Below are positions 36,575 to 47,041 of a DNA stretch of 64,000 nucleotides, one piece after another; positions within the stretch are counted from its first letter, which is position 1; every line of letters starts with the position of its first letter. The translations under genes were made by a program, and so were the position numbers. The DNA is taken from the NCBI GenBank assembly GCA_038496675.1, contig CM076651.1, positions 25,901,786 through 25,965,785 on the forward strand. The letters run 5' to 3'. Source of the stretch: Rachycentron canadum. Taxonomy: Eukaryota > Chordata > Actinopteri > Carangiformes > Rachycentridae. The notes below the pieces were generated by a model. That model was given only the letters and a program-made list of their open reading frames with translations. It did not search any database and was not told the origin of the DNA.

Positions 36575-36862
36575 TTAAACAAAGGAAAAACTGGACATAT
36601 CACACTGACGTAAATATTCAGACACTCTCAGAAGTTCAGCTCAGATGCCTCGAATGTCTTTTGATAATCGTTTTCAGACATTTCTGCACCTTGTTTGGGA
36701 TCCACTTGTTATAAATTCAGTTATTTGCATATGATTTGGAAAGACACACACCTGTCTATATAAGGTCCAAGCCATGAGGTGGGCGAGAAGCCCCGCAGAG
36801 CCCAGACTGTGCCGAGCCACAGGTCTGGGGAAGGATGCAAAAGCATTTCTGCTGCACGACAT
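36575..36862 (+). mobile_element. Tc1-like transposon, 5' fragment
   Basis: Reads as the first part of a fish Tc1 element: GGAAAAACTGGACATATCAC, then AAATATTCAGACACTCTCAG, CACACACCTGTCTATATAAG (36751-36770), CCAAGCCATGAGG, a degenerate copy of the transposase N-terminal region, and GCCACAGGTCTGGGGAAGG - GCAAAAGCATTTCTGCTGCA (36819-36856). It stops abruptly, so the rest of the helix-turn-helix region and the whole catalytic domain are absent. The outermost terminal repeat is not recognisable. Confidence 0.82.
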
Positions 36863-37481
36863 TTGGTTCGTTGGTTTGTCCCTCAGGATCAATTATCACT
36901 TTGGTGACCCTTTAACTTTTCATGAGGTGCCATCAGCAGGTTATTTGTCCTCCACACTTTGGTTTGTGATTAAATATTACAAATCTGGAGACATTCACAC
37001 TTAGCTGTAGTATTTTGCTGACAATATTTACTTGAAAACACACGTCTACAGTTCACAGAGCAGCCATCATCAAGGTGTAATAATAAGGTTTCACTAATTA
37101 AACCTCAACAGAGACATTAACGTACAACTTTAGTTTAAGAGCTTTTTGATTTTTGATTACATTTGGAAATCGTCGCCCCCGTTGTTCGGGATGATCCACA
37201 CACCTTTTTAAACACTAGTTACCTACAGGGTTTGTGGTCAGCATATCACTGTTATGCAAACATTTACAAAGTGAAGAAATGGCGGTTTGGGGAACCAGTG
37301 TAAACCTGTGTTTTGCGGTGGCAGCGGAGGATTTGGAGCAGCCGGTTTAAGACAGTAAATCAAAGCACATTGTTCCGATAGTGACTGTAATGATGCCAGT
37401 GGAGCCTGTATCAGCTGCTAATCTATTTTATATATCTGTATCTGTTTTTATCACAGTGATCATAGCTTTGAGCATAAAAGT

Positions 37482-37694
37482 GGACATGGTCTGTAAAGTG
37501 AAGCTAAAGAGCCTCAAACCTTCATCCTCTCTAATGACCATTAGGGGGCGACTCCACTGGTTGTTGAAGAAGTCAGATTGTATTGAAGTCTATGGGAAAA
37601 TGTCCCTACTTCTCCTTGATTTATTAGCTCAGTAAACGTTTTCCTAATGCGTTTATGGTCTCAGTCTCTTATGCGGTCCATTTAGAGGAAAATA
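37482..37694 (+). repeat. Repeat family A, copy 3 (truncated)
   Basis: It carries CTGTAAAGTGAAGC, the core ATTAGGGGGCGACTCC to GTCTATGGGAAAATGTCCC (37516-37606), GTAAACGTTTTCCTAAT and GGTCCATTTAGAGGAAAAT. It lacks the segment between GTCTCAGTCT and the CCATTTAGAGG part that copies 1 and 4 have, and everything beyond. Same orientation as copy 1. Confidence 0.85.
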
Positions 37695-37836
37695 AAATGC
37701 TTTTTCTCAGCTTTTAAAAACACAGCTCCATATGGATTGTGTATATCATTACCAACAATAATTATCATTGATCCATTGCTTTTTTCTGGTCAAATATCAC
37801 ATTGATTTCTCTCAGTCTAAAATCATTTCCTTCAGA

Positions 37837-37856
37837 TTTTTTTTTTTTTTTTTTTT
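37837..37856. repeat. Poly-T tract
   Basis: T20 run. Confidence 0.9.
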
Positions 37857-37964
37857 AGCATTGATGTTTGTTTTTTCTCTCATATTAATTTTCATTTTTT
37901 TTGTCGTGTCATTAAACAGACCTTTGTCACAGCAGGAAAAGCTCAGGTGAACGTCCACAGACAC

Positions 37965-38335
37965 CTGGGCTTCTCCTGCTACGTCACTTTACCCACAGTT
38001 CCCCCCTGAGCAGGCACTTGGCGACGGGGGCGAGGAAAAACTCCCTCTTCAGGGGAAGAAACCTCGAGCAGAACCGGGCTCAGGGTGGATGGCCGTCTGC
38101 CTCGACCGGGGGGGTTTCATGTCTGCTGGGAAAAGGTTTGCGGCCTCCGGGGGCTGAGGGAGGGAAAGTCGGCTCAGAAGCCACTGGTGGATGTGGGTTT
38201 GCGAAGACCCAGAAAGGGGCGGGTCGTCTTCCAGACTGATGCCTTTGCTCTACTACCATCACAGGCTATTTCAAACAAGCTGTTGGCCATTTGCCCACGA
38301 GTGACACAGATGGAGCCTCCATCATGACCGTACGC
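37965..38335. repeat. Teleost dispersed repeat, GC-rich
   Basis: The order CACTTGGCGACGGGGGCGAGG - GGAAAAACTCCCTCTTCAGG - GAAGAAACCTCGAGCAGAACC - GGCTCAGGGTGGATGGC - CGTCTGCCTCGACCGG matches a block I recall as common in fish genomes. It is more GC-rich than the flanks. Overlapping frames on both strands (38018-38327) have no domain. The element class is not settled. Confidence 0.65.
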
Positions 38336-39196
38336 AGAAGAGTTTTAGAAATACTGAGGTCCAAAAACTGAGCTTGCTTAGGGGACTCCCCCCCCTCTCC
38401 AAGTTTACGTGTGTGTGCATGTGTTTAAAAAATGTCTGGGGTCAACATTTTAAAATAGACTTGTCTTGTGTCTGAGACAGAAGATGAATAAAAATAAAAT
38501 GTGTTTAATACAATAAAAGTAAATGATGACAGATAATTAAGCAGGTTTGTGTTGTTAAATGGAGCCAGAACTTCCACTTTAAATACCAAAGAGCTTATAT
38601 CTCTAGGCTACTGTTTGATTTTGATCAGTTCACTCAGTTTTTGTTTGTGTTGAACAGCACAGGCACATAATGCTAATCCTGTCCTGGGCACAGTGGGCAG
38701 TAACTGCTCCTCCTCTCATCCCCATTATCTTCTTTCTTTTTCTCTTCATCTTTTTCCGATCTCTGCCATTCCCAAAGCTGAGCTCTGACTGATGCAGTCT
38801 TTTCATTTTCGTCTGTGTCAGTGAAGAAAGTAAACACAGGGTTGATTCATATCTGCATGCAAATGTTCCTGGGCTCCACTAAGATAGTGTTGCAATGAAA
38901 ATGAAATCAAATGAAAAAGTAGTGAGGGGTCGCTCGTCTCATTTTAACAGGAATTTCAAGCAGTTACACAAAGTCAAATAAAGAAAAGCTTTTGGATATT
39001 TATTGTTTGTCAAACTGCTTTTGTTTGTATTGATGAGCTAACCACTGCACAAGCGTGGTCACATGATGTGTGAGGATGAAAGGCGTTGAAGTGAAAGCAG
39101 TCTGTCCCTAAAATTGCTGTGTTGGACTCAGGTGATGGATGGAGGTCAATGATCTTAGTGTTGTACAATATCAACAGCAAAGTAGAGGCTTTGCTT

Positions 39197-39208
39197 TATA
39201 ATAATAAT

Positions 39209-39245
<37 letters not shown>
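39197..39245. repeat. (ATA)n-(AT)n compound microsatellite
   Basis: Five ATA-type units followed by about 16 AT units. Confidence 0.96.
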
Positions 39246-39247
<2 letters not shown>

Positions 39248-39556
39248 TACTTTCATCAAACGAGCAGAGGGTTAAGAGCAGGCAGCCAACACAGCCAAAA
39301 CATTCACCAGTGAGTAAACCAGAGAGAGCGAGGACCACTGAGCTTTAGCTCGTTGAATGAATGTCAATGGACTTGTTTTTTCTTTCTAGTTCCCCTCTGT
39401 TACCGTAGGGATTGAATGTATAGTTATTTAAATATCCATGCAAACTTGAATAACATTGCACCGTTTCAGCATCTTAAAAAGTTCAAATGCATTGAGCCCG
39501 TCTGGGTTTGGTGGGAACTGATTTGCAGTAGTATTATTATAGCTATAGTATTATAG

Positions 39557-39850
39557 TCTACTAGTACGCGAAGCAGCAAATCCAATGTGTGGGACCATTT
39601 CGAGAGGACAACCCCATTTAATGCGACGTGCAAGCTCTGCAGGCAAAGGTTCACTTATTGTTCATCGACACCCAACAATGTGTCTTTTGAAACATGGAAG
39701 TCGCCCCGCGTTGGCACATTGAGAATCATTCTCAACAGGCAGCTCGCTTTGTTCACGTGCATGATTACAGTTTTATATTTTTCATCATTCTTCCTCAGGC
39801 CTGGACTCAAGACATTTCCTGATGCCCCCCAACCACGCCGACTCGACTAA
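39557..39850 (+). pseudogene. BED-type zinc-finger relic, probably hAT transposon
   Basis: The frame is open from 39557. It reads SSKSNVWDHFERTTPFNAT then CKLCRQRFTYCSST, the typical BED finger start S.VW..F followed by a CxxC pair (about 39572-39670). BED fingers end with a TS.L..HL...H segment supplying the two remaining zinc ligands. Here that position reads TPNNVSFETWK and no suitable His pair is present, so the finger is incomplete. No dimerisation (hATC) or DDE region follows within the next kilobase. BED fingers sit at the N-terminus of hAT transposases and of host ZBED genes derived from them. A decayed transposon fragment is the most economical reading. Confidence 0.62.
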
Positions 39851-40433
39851 TGGCTTGAACTGTCAGCTGAGTAGGAAAACCTTTGGTCAGGGGGAGTCCT
39901 AGAATTTAACATACACAGACAGAATGTAATTGCATGTTAACAGCCGGCTTTTAAAACGTTTCGTTTACCTGATGAAAATCTTTCTCTTTGTACTGAGATG
40001 TCAAGTATGGTCTGAAAAATCTCCTAAGAAATCTGGAAAATTAGAATCTGAAAAGGAATTTAAATATGAAAAGGGAAACGTTTGGTAACCCTGACTCTGG
40101 GTTTTAATGTGTGTTTTGCTCTGCTCCTCCTCTCTGGCTGAGTCATCTGCCTCTAGGTACGGTTGCTGAAATATACATGAGATGTTGGTATTCTGAAATA
40201 AAGAAGATCTGTTAGAAAAGAGCTGTTTAAACAAGAAGGTTTGTGTCTTTTAAATCCAGCGGGGGATTTAAGAGACAGACAATCCATTACACACTAACAC
40301 ACATACACATGCACACTCACACACAATCTGAGATGAAAATGTTAAGAGTCCTTGAATACACACTTCACAAACAAATACCCAAACACACTGGCATTGCACA
40401 ATGTGATTCTGAAGTGCTTAAAGACACATATGC

Positions 40434-40461
40434 ACACACACACACACACACACACATATAC
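40434..40461. repeat. (CA)n microsatellite
   Basis: About 13 CA units. A looser CA tract lies at 40291-40325. Confidence 0.93.
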
Positions 40462-40987
40462 AGACTATGCCCTTGAACAGTGCACGCAGAGAGGGAAGGT
40501 CACAGACAATCATCCCAGGGTCCTCTGAGGCCTCTCAGCATCCGGGACGCCACCTTTGGGAGTCCCTCTCTTTCAGCACTGCTCCTTTCTCCCCCCTTTT
40601 CTTTTGCGTGTTTCCAAAGATCCTCGACAATGAGCAGCCAAAAAGTTTCAACTTTAGCCCTTTGTTAGCTGAAAAATCGAGGTGGTTCAAGTGTGCGCCT
40701 GTACAAAAATAGAAAGCATGAGTAACAGTTCATCTGTGTGTGGATGGTGCACTTTTGAATGAATGAATGACTTTTTAGGAAATCTCAATGCACATGACTA
40801 CATCCTCAATAAAAACACAAAGCAAAACAAACAAAAAAAAAAACCTTGGTCATTTTACCAAATGAGCTACATTATTATTGCGTCAATATCTCGATCCCAT
40901 TAAATGAATCATTGAGGATGTATTTTTAATTGCAGTGATGTTTTTTAGTCTGTGAATTTTACAGTTAGTTAGGATGAAGTTTAATAT

Positions 40988-41500
40988 TCAGTGTCAACCC
41001 ACAGTGACGTCACCCATCGGCTGTGAGCTGCTGTTTGAAGCCTCCAGTTTGTTATTTGTCTGTCGGCCATCTTGTTTTTTTATAAACCAGTAGAAACCAT
41101 CTTTGGAGTAGAAGGTGGAGCTGAGGGGGAGTGAGGGGTGGAGCTGACCTGCTCTGTACTCTATCTTGATTGGGTGGTACAGTCTGTCAATCACACAGTA
41201 GCCACGCCCCCTAATCCATCCCCTGCTTTCTGGTCTATTTTCCTCTAAATGGACCATCATTTAAAAAATGAACATCATGTTGTATTGAAGACTTGAAACT
41301 AGAGACTGAGACCATAAACTCATTAGGAAAACGTTTACTGAGCTAATAAATCAAGGGAGAAGTAGGGACATTTTCCCATAGACTTCAATACAATCTGACT
41401 TCTTTAACAACTAGTGGAGTCGCCCCCTGATGGTCATTAGAGAGGATGAAGGTTTGAGGCTCTTCAGCATTGGCTTCACTTTACAGACCCAGAGTCCAGG
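40988..41500 (-). repeat. Repeat family A, copy 4 (longest)
   Basis: The most complete copy. In window order it has GTGTCAACCCACAG, GTGACGTCACCCATCGG, CTGTCGGCCATCTTG, GAGTAGAAGGTGGAGCTGA, a section absent from copy 2 (GATTGGGTGGTACAG - GTCAATCACACAGTAGCC - CTGGTCTATTTTCCTC), CATGTTGTATTGAAGAC, and the core at 41366-41455, ending at CAGAGTCCAGG. The 88-codon minus-strand frame within it is not preserved in other copies. Confidence 0.88.
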
Positions 41501-42297
41501 ATGCAGGAATCAAAACCTCTTTCTCATTTTTCACATGTGCAGTGTCGTGAATGTCTTCCAGGACAGACTCCTGCCTTTAGATGTGGTCAGAAAACACAAG
41601 ACAATCTAGTTTGTTTGATGTATCCTGACACCTTTAAATGCAGCTGCTGAACTTACTCCTTGAGTCTGTATTTCAAGACGATCTCAAGAAAATTTCATTT
41701 TCATTTATTTCAGTTGTTCAGACACTTGGCGAGCCAACAAAAAGACAAGAGACACAAAATCAATCATGAAATTATCAGTCATGTCCAATCAATTCTGTTA
41801 ATCACTTTTTTTAACCTCGCAGCTTGAGAGTCACTTAAAAAACCTTCTGGGAAAAGTTCTTTGAAAGACAGAAAAAGCATCGCGCCACTGATGAAACCCA
41901 CTGACGAGGCTGCGCTGAAGGCTGCTGTTAGAAGAAAAGTGTCAGCACGCTGTGGCCAGATTTTCTTTTTCTTTAAGAAGAAGCAACAGCACAGCTTTAG
42001 TGTGACGACTGTAAATGATGGTTTTCGTGAATGAAGAGCCACTTTCAAGGACCGTTCTGTTTGTTGGAGGCAGAGTTTCCTGCCAGCAACTATGAAAAAA
42101 GGCACTTGTCCTTCTTCGCATTGTATAATTGTGTTTTTGCTGCACCCCAGCATTTACTTGCCCTTTTCATTCCTCCACCTCTACCTTTTCTGCCCTTCCA
42201 TTCTCCTGTCTTTTTTTCAGTCCCAATTCCTTATTTCCCTCCCAATCACAGACTCCCAAAGGATTTGAGGCTCTCTCTAGTCCCCCCTCCCCCCCGA

Positions 42298-42376
42298 GAC
42301 ACACACACACACACACACACACACCCACACCCACACACACAGAGGTCCAGGTTTATACTCACACACACACACACAA
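42298..42376. repeat. (CA)n microsatellite, interrupted
   Basis: Two CA blocks (42299-42342 and 42360-42377) with CCCACA interruptions. Overlapping frames at 42031-42482 are Thr/His/Pro translations of this C-rich region. Confidence 0.94.
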
Positions 42377-43441
42377 ACACCAATCTCTCTGTCTCATCCC
42401 TTTATCCCCCATCACCATTCCTATCCCAGATGTGCCCCGTCCCATGAGAGAATCCCCCTCTACCCCCAAAATAATAAAATAAAATCCTGCTGCCTTCCTC
42501 CCCGGCACCCTCCAGCCCCTCTCTGAAGAGGGGAGGACGAGCTGATGAATGTGGTGGGGCAGATGTGGATGAGAGGAGAGCAATTATAATCTTCTCTGCT
42601 CTCCTTTTCTTTTAGGATCCAGAGGGAAAAGGGGGAGACAGAGATTGTGTCTGGCATGAAAAAAAAAGTCTTATCTCAATCAGAGAAACCTATTTTAAAG
42701 GCTGAATAAAGACAAAAGAATCATACGCATTTATGGGACCCGTCACATGTGGAATCAAGGACATGAAGGACAATTGAGGACAAAACATAAAACACTGGCA
42801 AACCTTTAAAACGTGTTTCAGAAATCCACTGCAGAAGTAAAAGATCTAAATACAAAAATCTACTGCAATGCCAGTGAAAATTAAATGAATTTACCATCTG
42901 ATCTGAATCAATATCATCATGTGGGGAGCAGACCCATACTGTGCTTTGTTCTGTGCAACGCAATGCATAATAGAGGGTATGCATTGATGTAACTTTTGCA
43001 CATGAAACCACTGCTCTCGCTCCTGGTGAGTGGTCCAAATAAAGTCATTATGGCTGCTGTGAGTGCTTGAAGCTGCAATCAAAAGCAGAGAACAAATGAA
43101 TAAAACATGCTACCTAACAAAAGAAAAAGGCATCAGAATCAGCAACAAACTGCCAAGAGAAATGCAGTTTCTTGACATTGTATTTGAATATAAATAAATA
43201 GCTGACCTGGTCTGGTTTTGTGTTGATGCAAAGCATATTCTTACTTTTTGTTGAAACTGTGTTTGGAAATTACAGCATCTTAGAAAGTAGCTTAGAAAGT
43301 ACCACCTGACATTGCTTTTCTTGTCTTCAGGTCAGACTACAAATATCTCCTGATGCTGATATGAAGACCCGAAGAAGTCATTTAAGACCCAGTAAAATAA
43401 ACATATAAATACATTTTTAAGTTTCTGTTCTCTGTAAAATA

Positions 43442-44049
43442 TACAGTACTGTGCAAAGGTCTTATTCCACCCTTAGATTAGTTGTTTTATCAAAGCTATA
43501 ATGACCTTATATAATTATTTCTCAGTCTCTTTATTAGAAAACAACCAGAAAATACAGGAAATCAGAAAAAACTGTCTCTGTTGGTTAAAGTGTCAAGTAT
43601 TCAGTGAGACCTCCTCTTACACTTGAACAACAGCAGGAGCCCGGCTCTTAAAGCTAAAGGGAATGGAGCCATAATTAATGTCATTGTTAACACATTTATT
43701 TGTCCTATTTCATGTCAACGTGAGGCTGTGAAAAAGCTCCATGACACCAGGTTTGAGCAGGACATGATGGAGCTTTACAGACACATGTTGTATGAGGTGA
43801 ACTCACTGGAAACTGCTGATATGTAGAAGAGCAACTTTCAATCACAAAGATCAAGAATCAGAGATAAAATCATCATTTAGCATCATCAAGACCACTGTCA
43901 GAGGAGAAAGAGAGAGCTTTTTTAATCCTGCTAGACATTTTCTGTATTTTTTAGGTTCTTGTTGAAGAGACATAATTATATATGATTAACATATCATTGA
44001 TAAAACAACAAATGAAAGGGTGGAATAAGACTCTTGTGTTTTTCTGATA
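43442..44049. mobile_element. Non-autonomous TA-flanked DNA transposon (MITE-like)
   Basis: The left end CAGTACTGTGCAAAGGTCTT and right end are inverted repeats: left CTTATTCCACCCTTAG (43461-43476) pairs with right AAAGGGTGGAATAAG (44016-44030). The pairing continues inward through TTGTTTTATCAA (43482-43493) with TTGATAAAACAA (43998-44009) and ATATAATTAT (43510-43519) with ATAATTATAT (43973-43982). Terminal repeats are therefore about 75 bases, imperfect, and TA dinucleotides at both edges fit a TA target duplication as in Tc1/mariner elements. The interior of about 450 bp encodes no transposase; the 67-codon frame at 43623-43826 has no transposase motif. The transposase source is not in this window. 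Confidence 0.8.
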
Positions 44050-44137
44050 AATGATCCAGCACACACAGGCAAATATGCTACCAAGAATCACATTGTCTTT
44101 CGAGGGTTATTCCTCTGTAATGGTTTGAGCTGGAGAC

Positions 44138-44860
44138 ATTTGTCCTGTGTGACACTGACTTCAGTGATAAACTCCTGAAGGAAGTTAGTTCAGATCTGGA
44201 TCAGTCTGAGCCTTTGACTGGAGCATTGCTGCTTTACTTCTGTGTGTTTATCCATCCATTCTCATCCTCCATCTTTGATAGTGACGTCTAGAGTCACGTC
44301 TCTACATGGGACACTCCTATTGGCTCCAGTGGGTGATGTCACAGCCAATCAGAGCGTCTCCTTCAGAGGCCTAGCTGTCAGCTGCTTGTAGCCAAAGTCA
44401 ATGGGATCAATCCTGTATTTTTCTGATCCCAGAGTGAGGAGAAGTTGCTCTGAGAACAACCCAAACACACGTGTGTTACTTACAGTGTTTTTATCTATAA
44501 AATAAGAAAAAAAATCACTCTGTATTTTTTAGTTCCCTCTTGTTCTCTGAGCTACTGTCCCCTATTACAGTGACCACAGTCTTTATTGAGTCACATATTT
44601 AATCAGCTGAGGTTGAGCTGATTCTGAAGATGTGGAGACTTGGGTGTTCAAAGTTCAAAACTTCAGTCTACAAGTGCATTTGACTGTTTGAAGTAGGCCA
44701 GCAGGGGGTGCTATTGAAATTCAGTTTGACCCACTGCCTGTCCTGTTGATGTATCTATTAACTAATCTAAGACATACAAAATAGAAGCTAAAAGATAAGC
44801 CATGTTCACCAGTAGTGATGGGCATACCACTGATTTCCTTTACTGTTCTGGGAACAGAAA
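44138..44860 (+). repeat. Left arm of long inverted repeat (family B)
   Basis: About 723 bp complementary to 46083-47041. By eye the outer 330 bases match almost completely, starting ATTTGTCCTGTGTGACACTG. The middle section is more diverged, and the inner 130 bases, ending CTGTTCTGGGAACAGAAA, are again nearly identical. The arm lacks about 220 bases that the right arm has, between CTCTGAG and AACAAC near 44450. No coding potential is seen. Internal motifs include GTGATGTCACAGCCAATCAG at 44333-44352. Confidence 0.9.
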
Positions 44861-46082
44861 AAGGCTCTGGAAGGGTTAAATGGGATTTGGAGTGACAAGC
44901 TAATGACTTTCCATCATATTTCACTGTTAGCTTGTTGGTCATACTCAGTAGCAGAGCAATATAATGGGATAATGATGCATGTTTGATTAAATCCATTTCT
45001 TTTGAATATTTGAATTAAAACCCTGAATCTATTTGACTGATCCCTGACCTACATTTTCTATTTCACTCAAGAATCAATGACCATTCAACAGCTACAGATG
45101 CTGTTTTCGTCATTGTACTGGAACTTTGACATCAGATTCACCCAGAGCTGGATGTGTTTGAAAGTTTTGTCCACATTCAGTGTTTCCCACCTAAATGCAT
45201 TGTGTGCACCCTCAAGGCCTAACAAAAGTGAATGCATGTCCTTCCACCGTTGTTGTGCGGTATGCAGTATCTTGTTTACATTGGCTGACAGTCGTCTTCT
45301 TCTTCTCTGCCTTTGCCGGCACTGCTTTTCCTTTCTGTATCTGTTCTCATTCACCAGATACAAATGCTGAAGGAACGGAGGAACGGAAGTAGTGCCTGCT
45401 TCTGCAAAGTCTTGACTGCAAGTCTGACTTTTTTTTCTTAAAAAATCAAGCTCAAGCTAATTTGCACCTGCACAATTCAAACTAATCAAAACACAACCAG
45501 TCCCTCTTCTTCTTTTCTGTATGCACATGGTGTACAGGCAGGCTAATCTATTTCCTTTGTGGTGTCATTTGACTGGGCCAAATATTATCATAATAGTAAT
45601 AACGTGCTGTCTTATTAGTGCTTGATATCACTGGTGGTCCGGAGGATAAAATGTGTCGGCGGTCAGATGCCGTTGCTTGATTCATTTCTGCTGCCTGACT
45701 TTGGTGGCATGCTAAAGCTAGCAGGCGAGCCCTCACCAGCTGAGCGCCTGATCTCTGGTTTCCTGTCCAACAAGGTGAAGAACCCCACAAATACATTCAC
45801 ACACCTCCTCAAAGGCTTTGGTGTCTAGATTATCCGATCAATAGTGGTGTGTGGATTGATACTGAAATAGTGATACAACTGAGCTCATATGTTGTGTTCT
45901 AGGATGGAGTCTCATTAAAGGATCAATATCTTAACTCGGTAATTTGAGGTAAATGAGTATTTTGTGAGCAACAGAAACAGTAGAAAGTAACAATCAACCA
46001 TTAACAGGACGTTGGCTAAATAGTAGCCAGTTGATTAAAAACTACTTCTCCTTCTATCTGGCATAGCTCTATGAATCCATTT
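44861..46082. other. Spacer between the inverted-repeat arms
   Basis: About 1.2 kb of sequence not repeated elsewhere in this window. It has overlapping frames on both strands at 45077-45392 (up to 97 codons) and 45548-45828, none with a transposase or RT motif that I can recognise. It may be the interior of a large element or host DNA trapped between two insertions. Confidence 0.6.
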
Positions 46083-47041
46083 ATTTCTGTTCCCAGAACA
46101 GTAAAGGAAATCAGTGGTATGCCCATCACTACTGGTGAACATGGCTTATCTTTTAGCTTCTATTTTTTATTGATGAGATTGGTTTACCAATAGATCAACA
46201 GGACAGGCAGTGGGTCAAACTGCATATCAAGAGCACCCCCTGTTGGCCTTCAAATGGTCAAATGCACTTGTACGCTGAAGTTTCGAACACTTATATTAAC
46301 CCTTTTAGAGCCATATTTTTCATCCCTTTGTGTTTTTTCTCATCAAGTTGACATAAAAATGTCCCCAAGTCTCCTCATCTTCAGACTCAGCTCATTATAT
46401 CTGTGACTCAGTAAAGACTCTGTTCACTGTAATAGGGGATAGTAGCTCAGAGAACAAGAGGAAACTAAAAACACAGTGAATTTCTCCTTATTTTCTAGAT
46501 AAAAACACTGTAAACCAGAATAAACAAAGAAAACTTCAACACAGGAAGTTCCACACATGTGTTTGTGTTGTTCTAGAGCTGATTTGAAGTTTCTCTCTTT
46601 ATCTGATCTGAGTTCTGCTCATTCTTTGGAGCAGTAATGATGAAAAATCAGCTCCAAAGCCTCTAATGCTCTAAATATCTTATTGTCCATGTCTCTCTGT
46701 CTTTATTCTGTCACTACAATAAACTCAGAGCAACTTCTCCTCACTCTGAGATCAGAAAAATACAGGATTGATCCCATTGACTTTGGCTACAAGCAGCTGA
46801 CAGCTAGGCCTCTGAAGGAGACACTCTGATTGGCTGTGACATCACCCACTGGAGCCAATAGGAGTGTCCCATGTAGAGAGGTGACTCTAGACGTCTCTAT
46901 CAAAGATGGAGGATGAGAATGGATGGATAAACACACAGAAGTAAAGCAGCAATGCTCCAGTCAAAGGCTCAGACTGATCCAGATCTGAACTAACTTCCTT
47001 CATGAGTTTATCCAGTGAAGTCAGTGTCACACAGGACAAAT
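46083..47041 (-). repeat. Right arm of long inverted repeat (family B)
   Basis: Reverse complement of the left arm, 959 bp, beginning TTTCTGTTCCCAGAACAG and ending GTCACACAGGACAAAT. It keeps a segment around 46510-46730 that is deleted in the left arm. A part of it (about 46297-46480: ACCCTTTTAGAGCC, ACTCAGCTCATTATATCTGTG, CTGTTCACTGTAATAGGGG) recurs at 63618-64000 in the same orientation, showing that the unit is a dispersed family. Confidence 0.9.

Noticed and set aside
43623..43826. 67-codon frame inside the MITE-like element as a transposase remnant
   Set aside because: No helix-turn-helix or DDE motif is visible, and element size fits a non-autonomous form.
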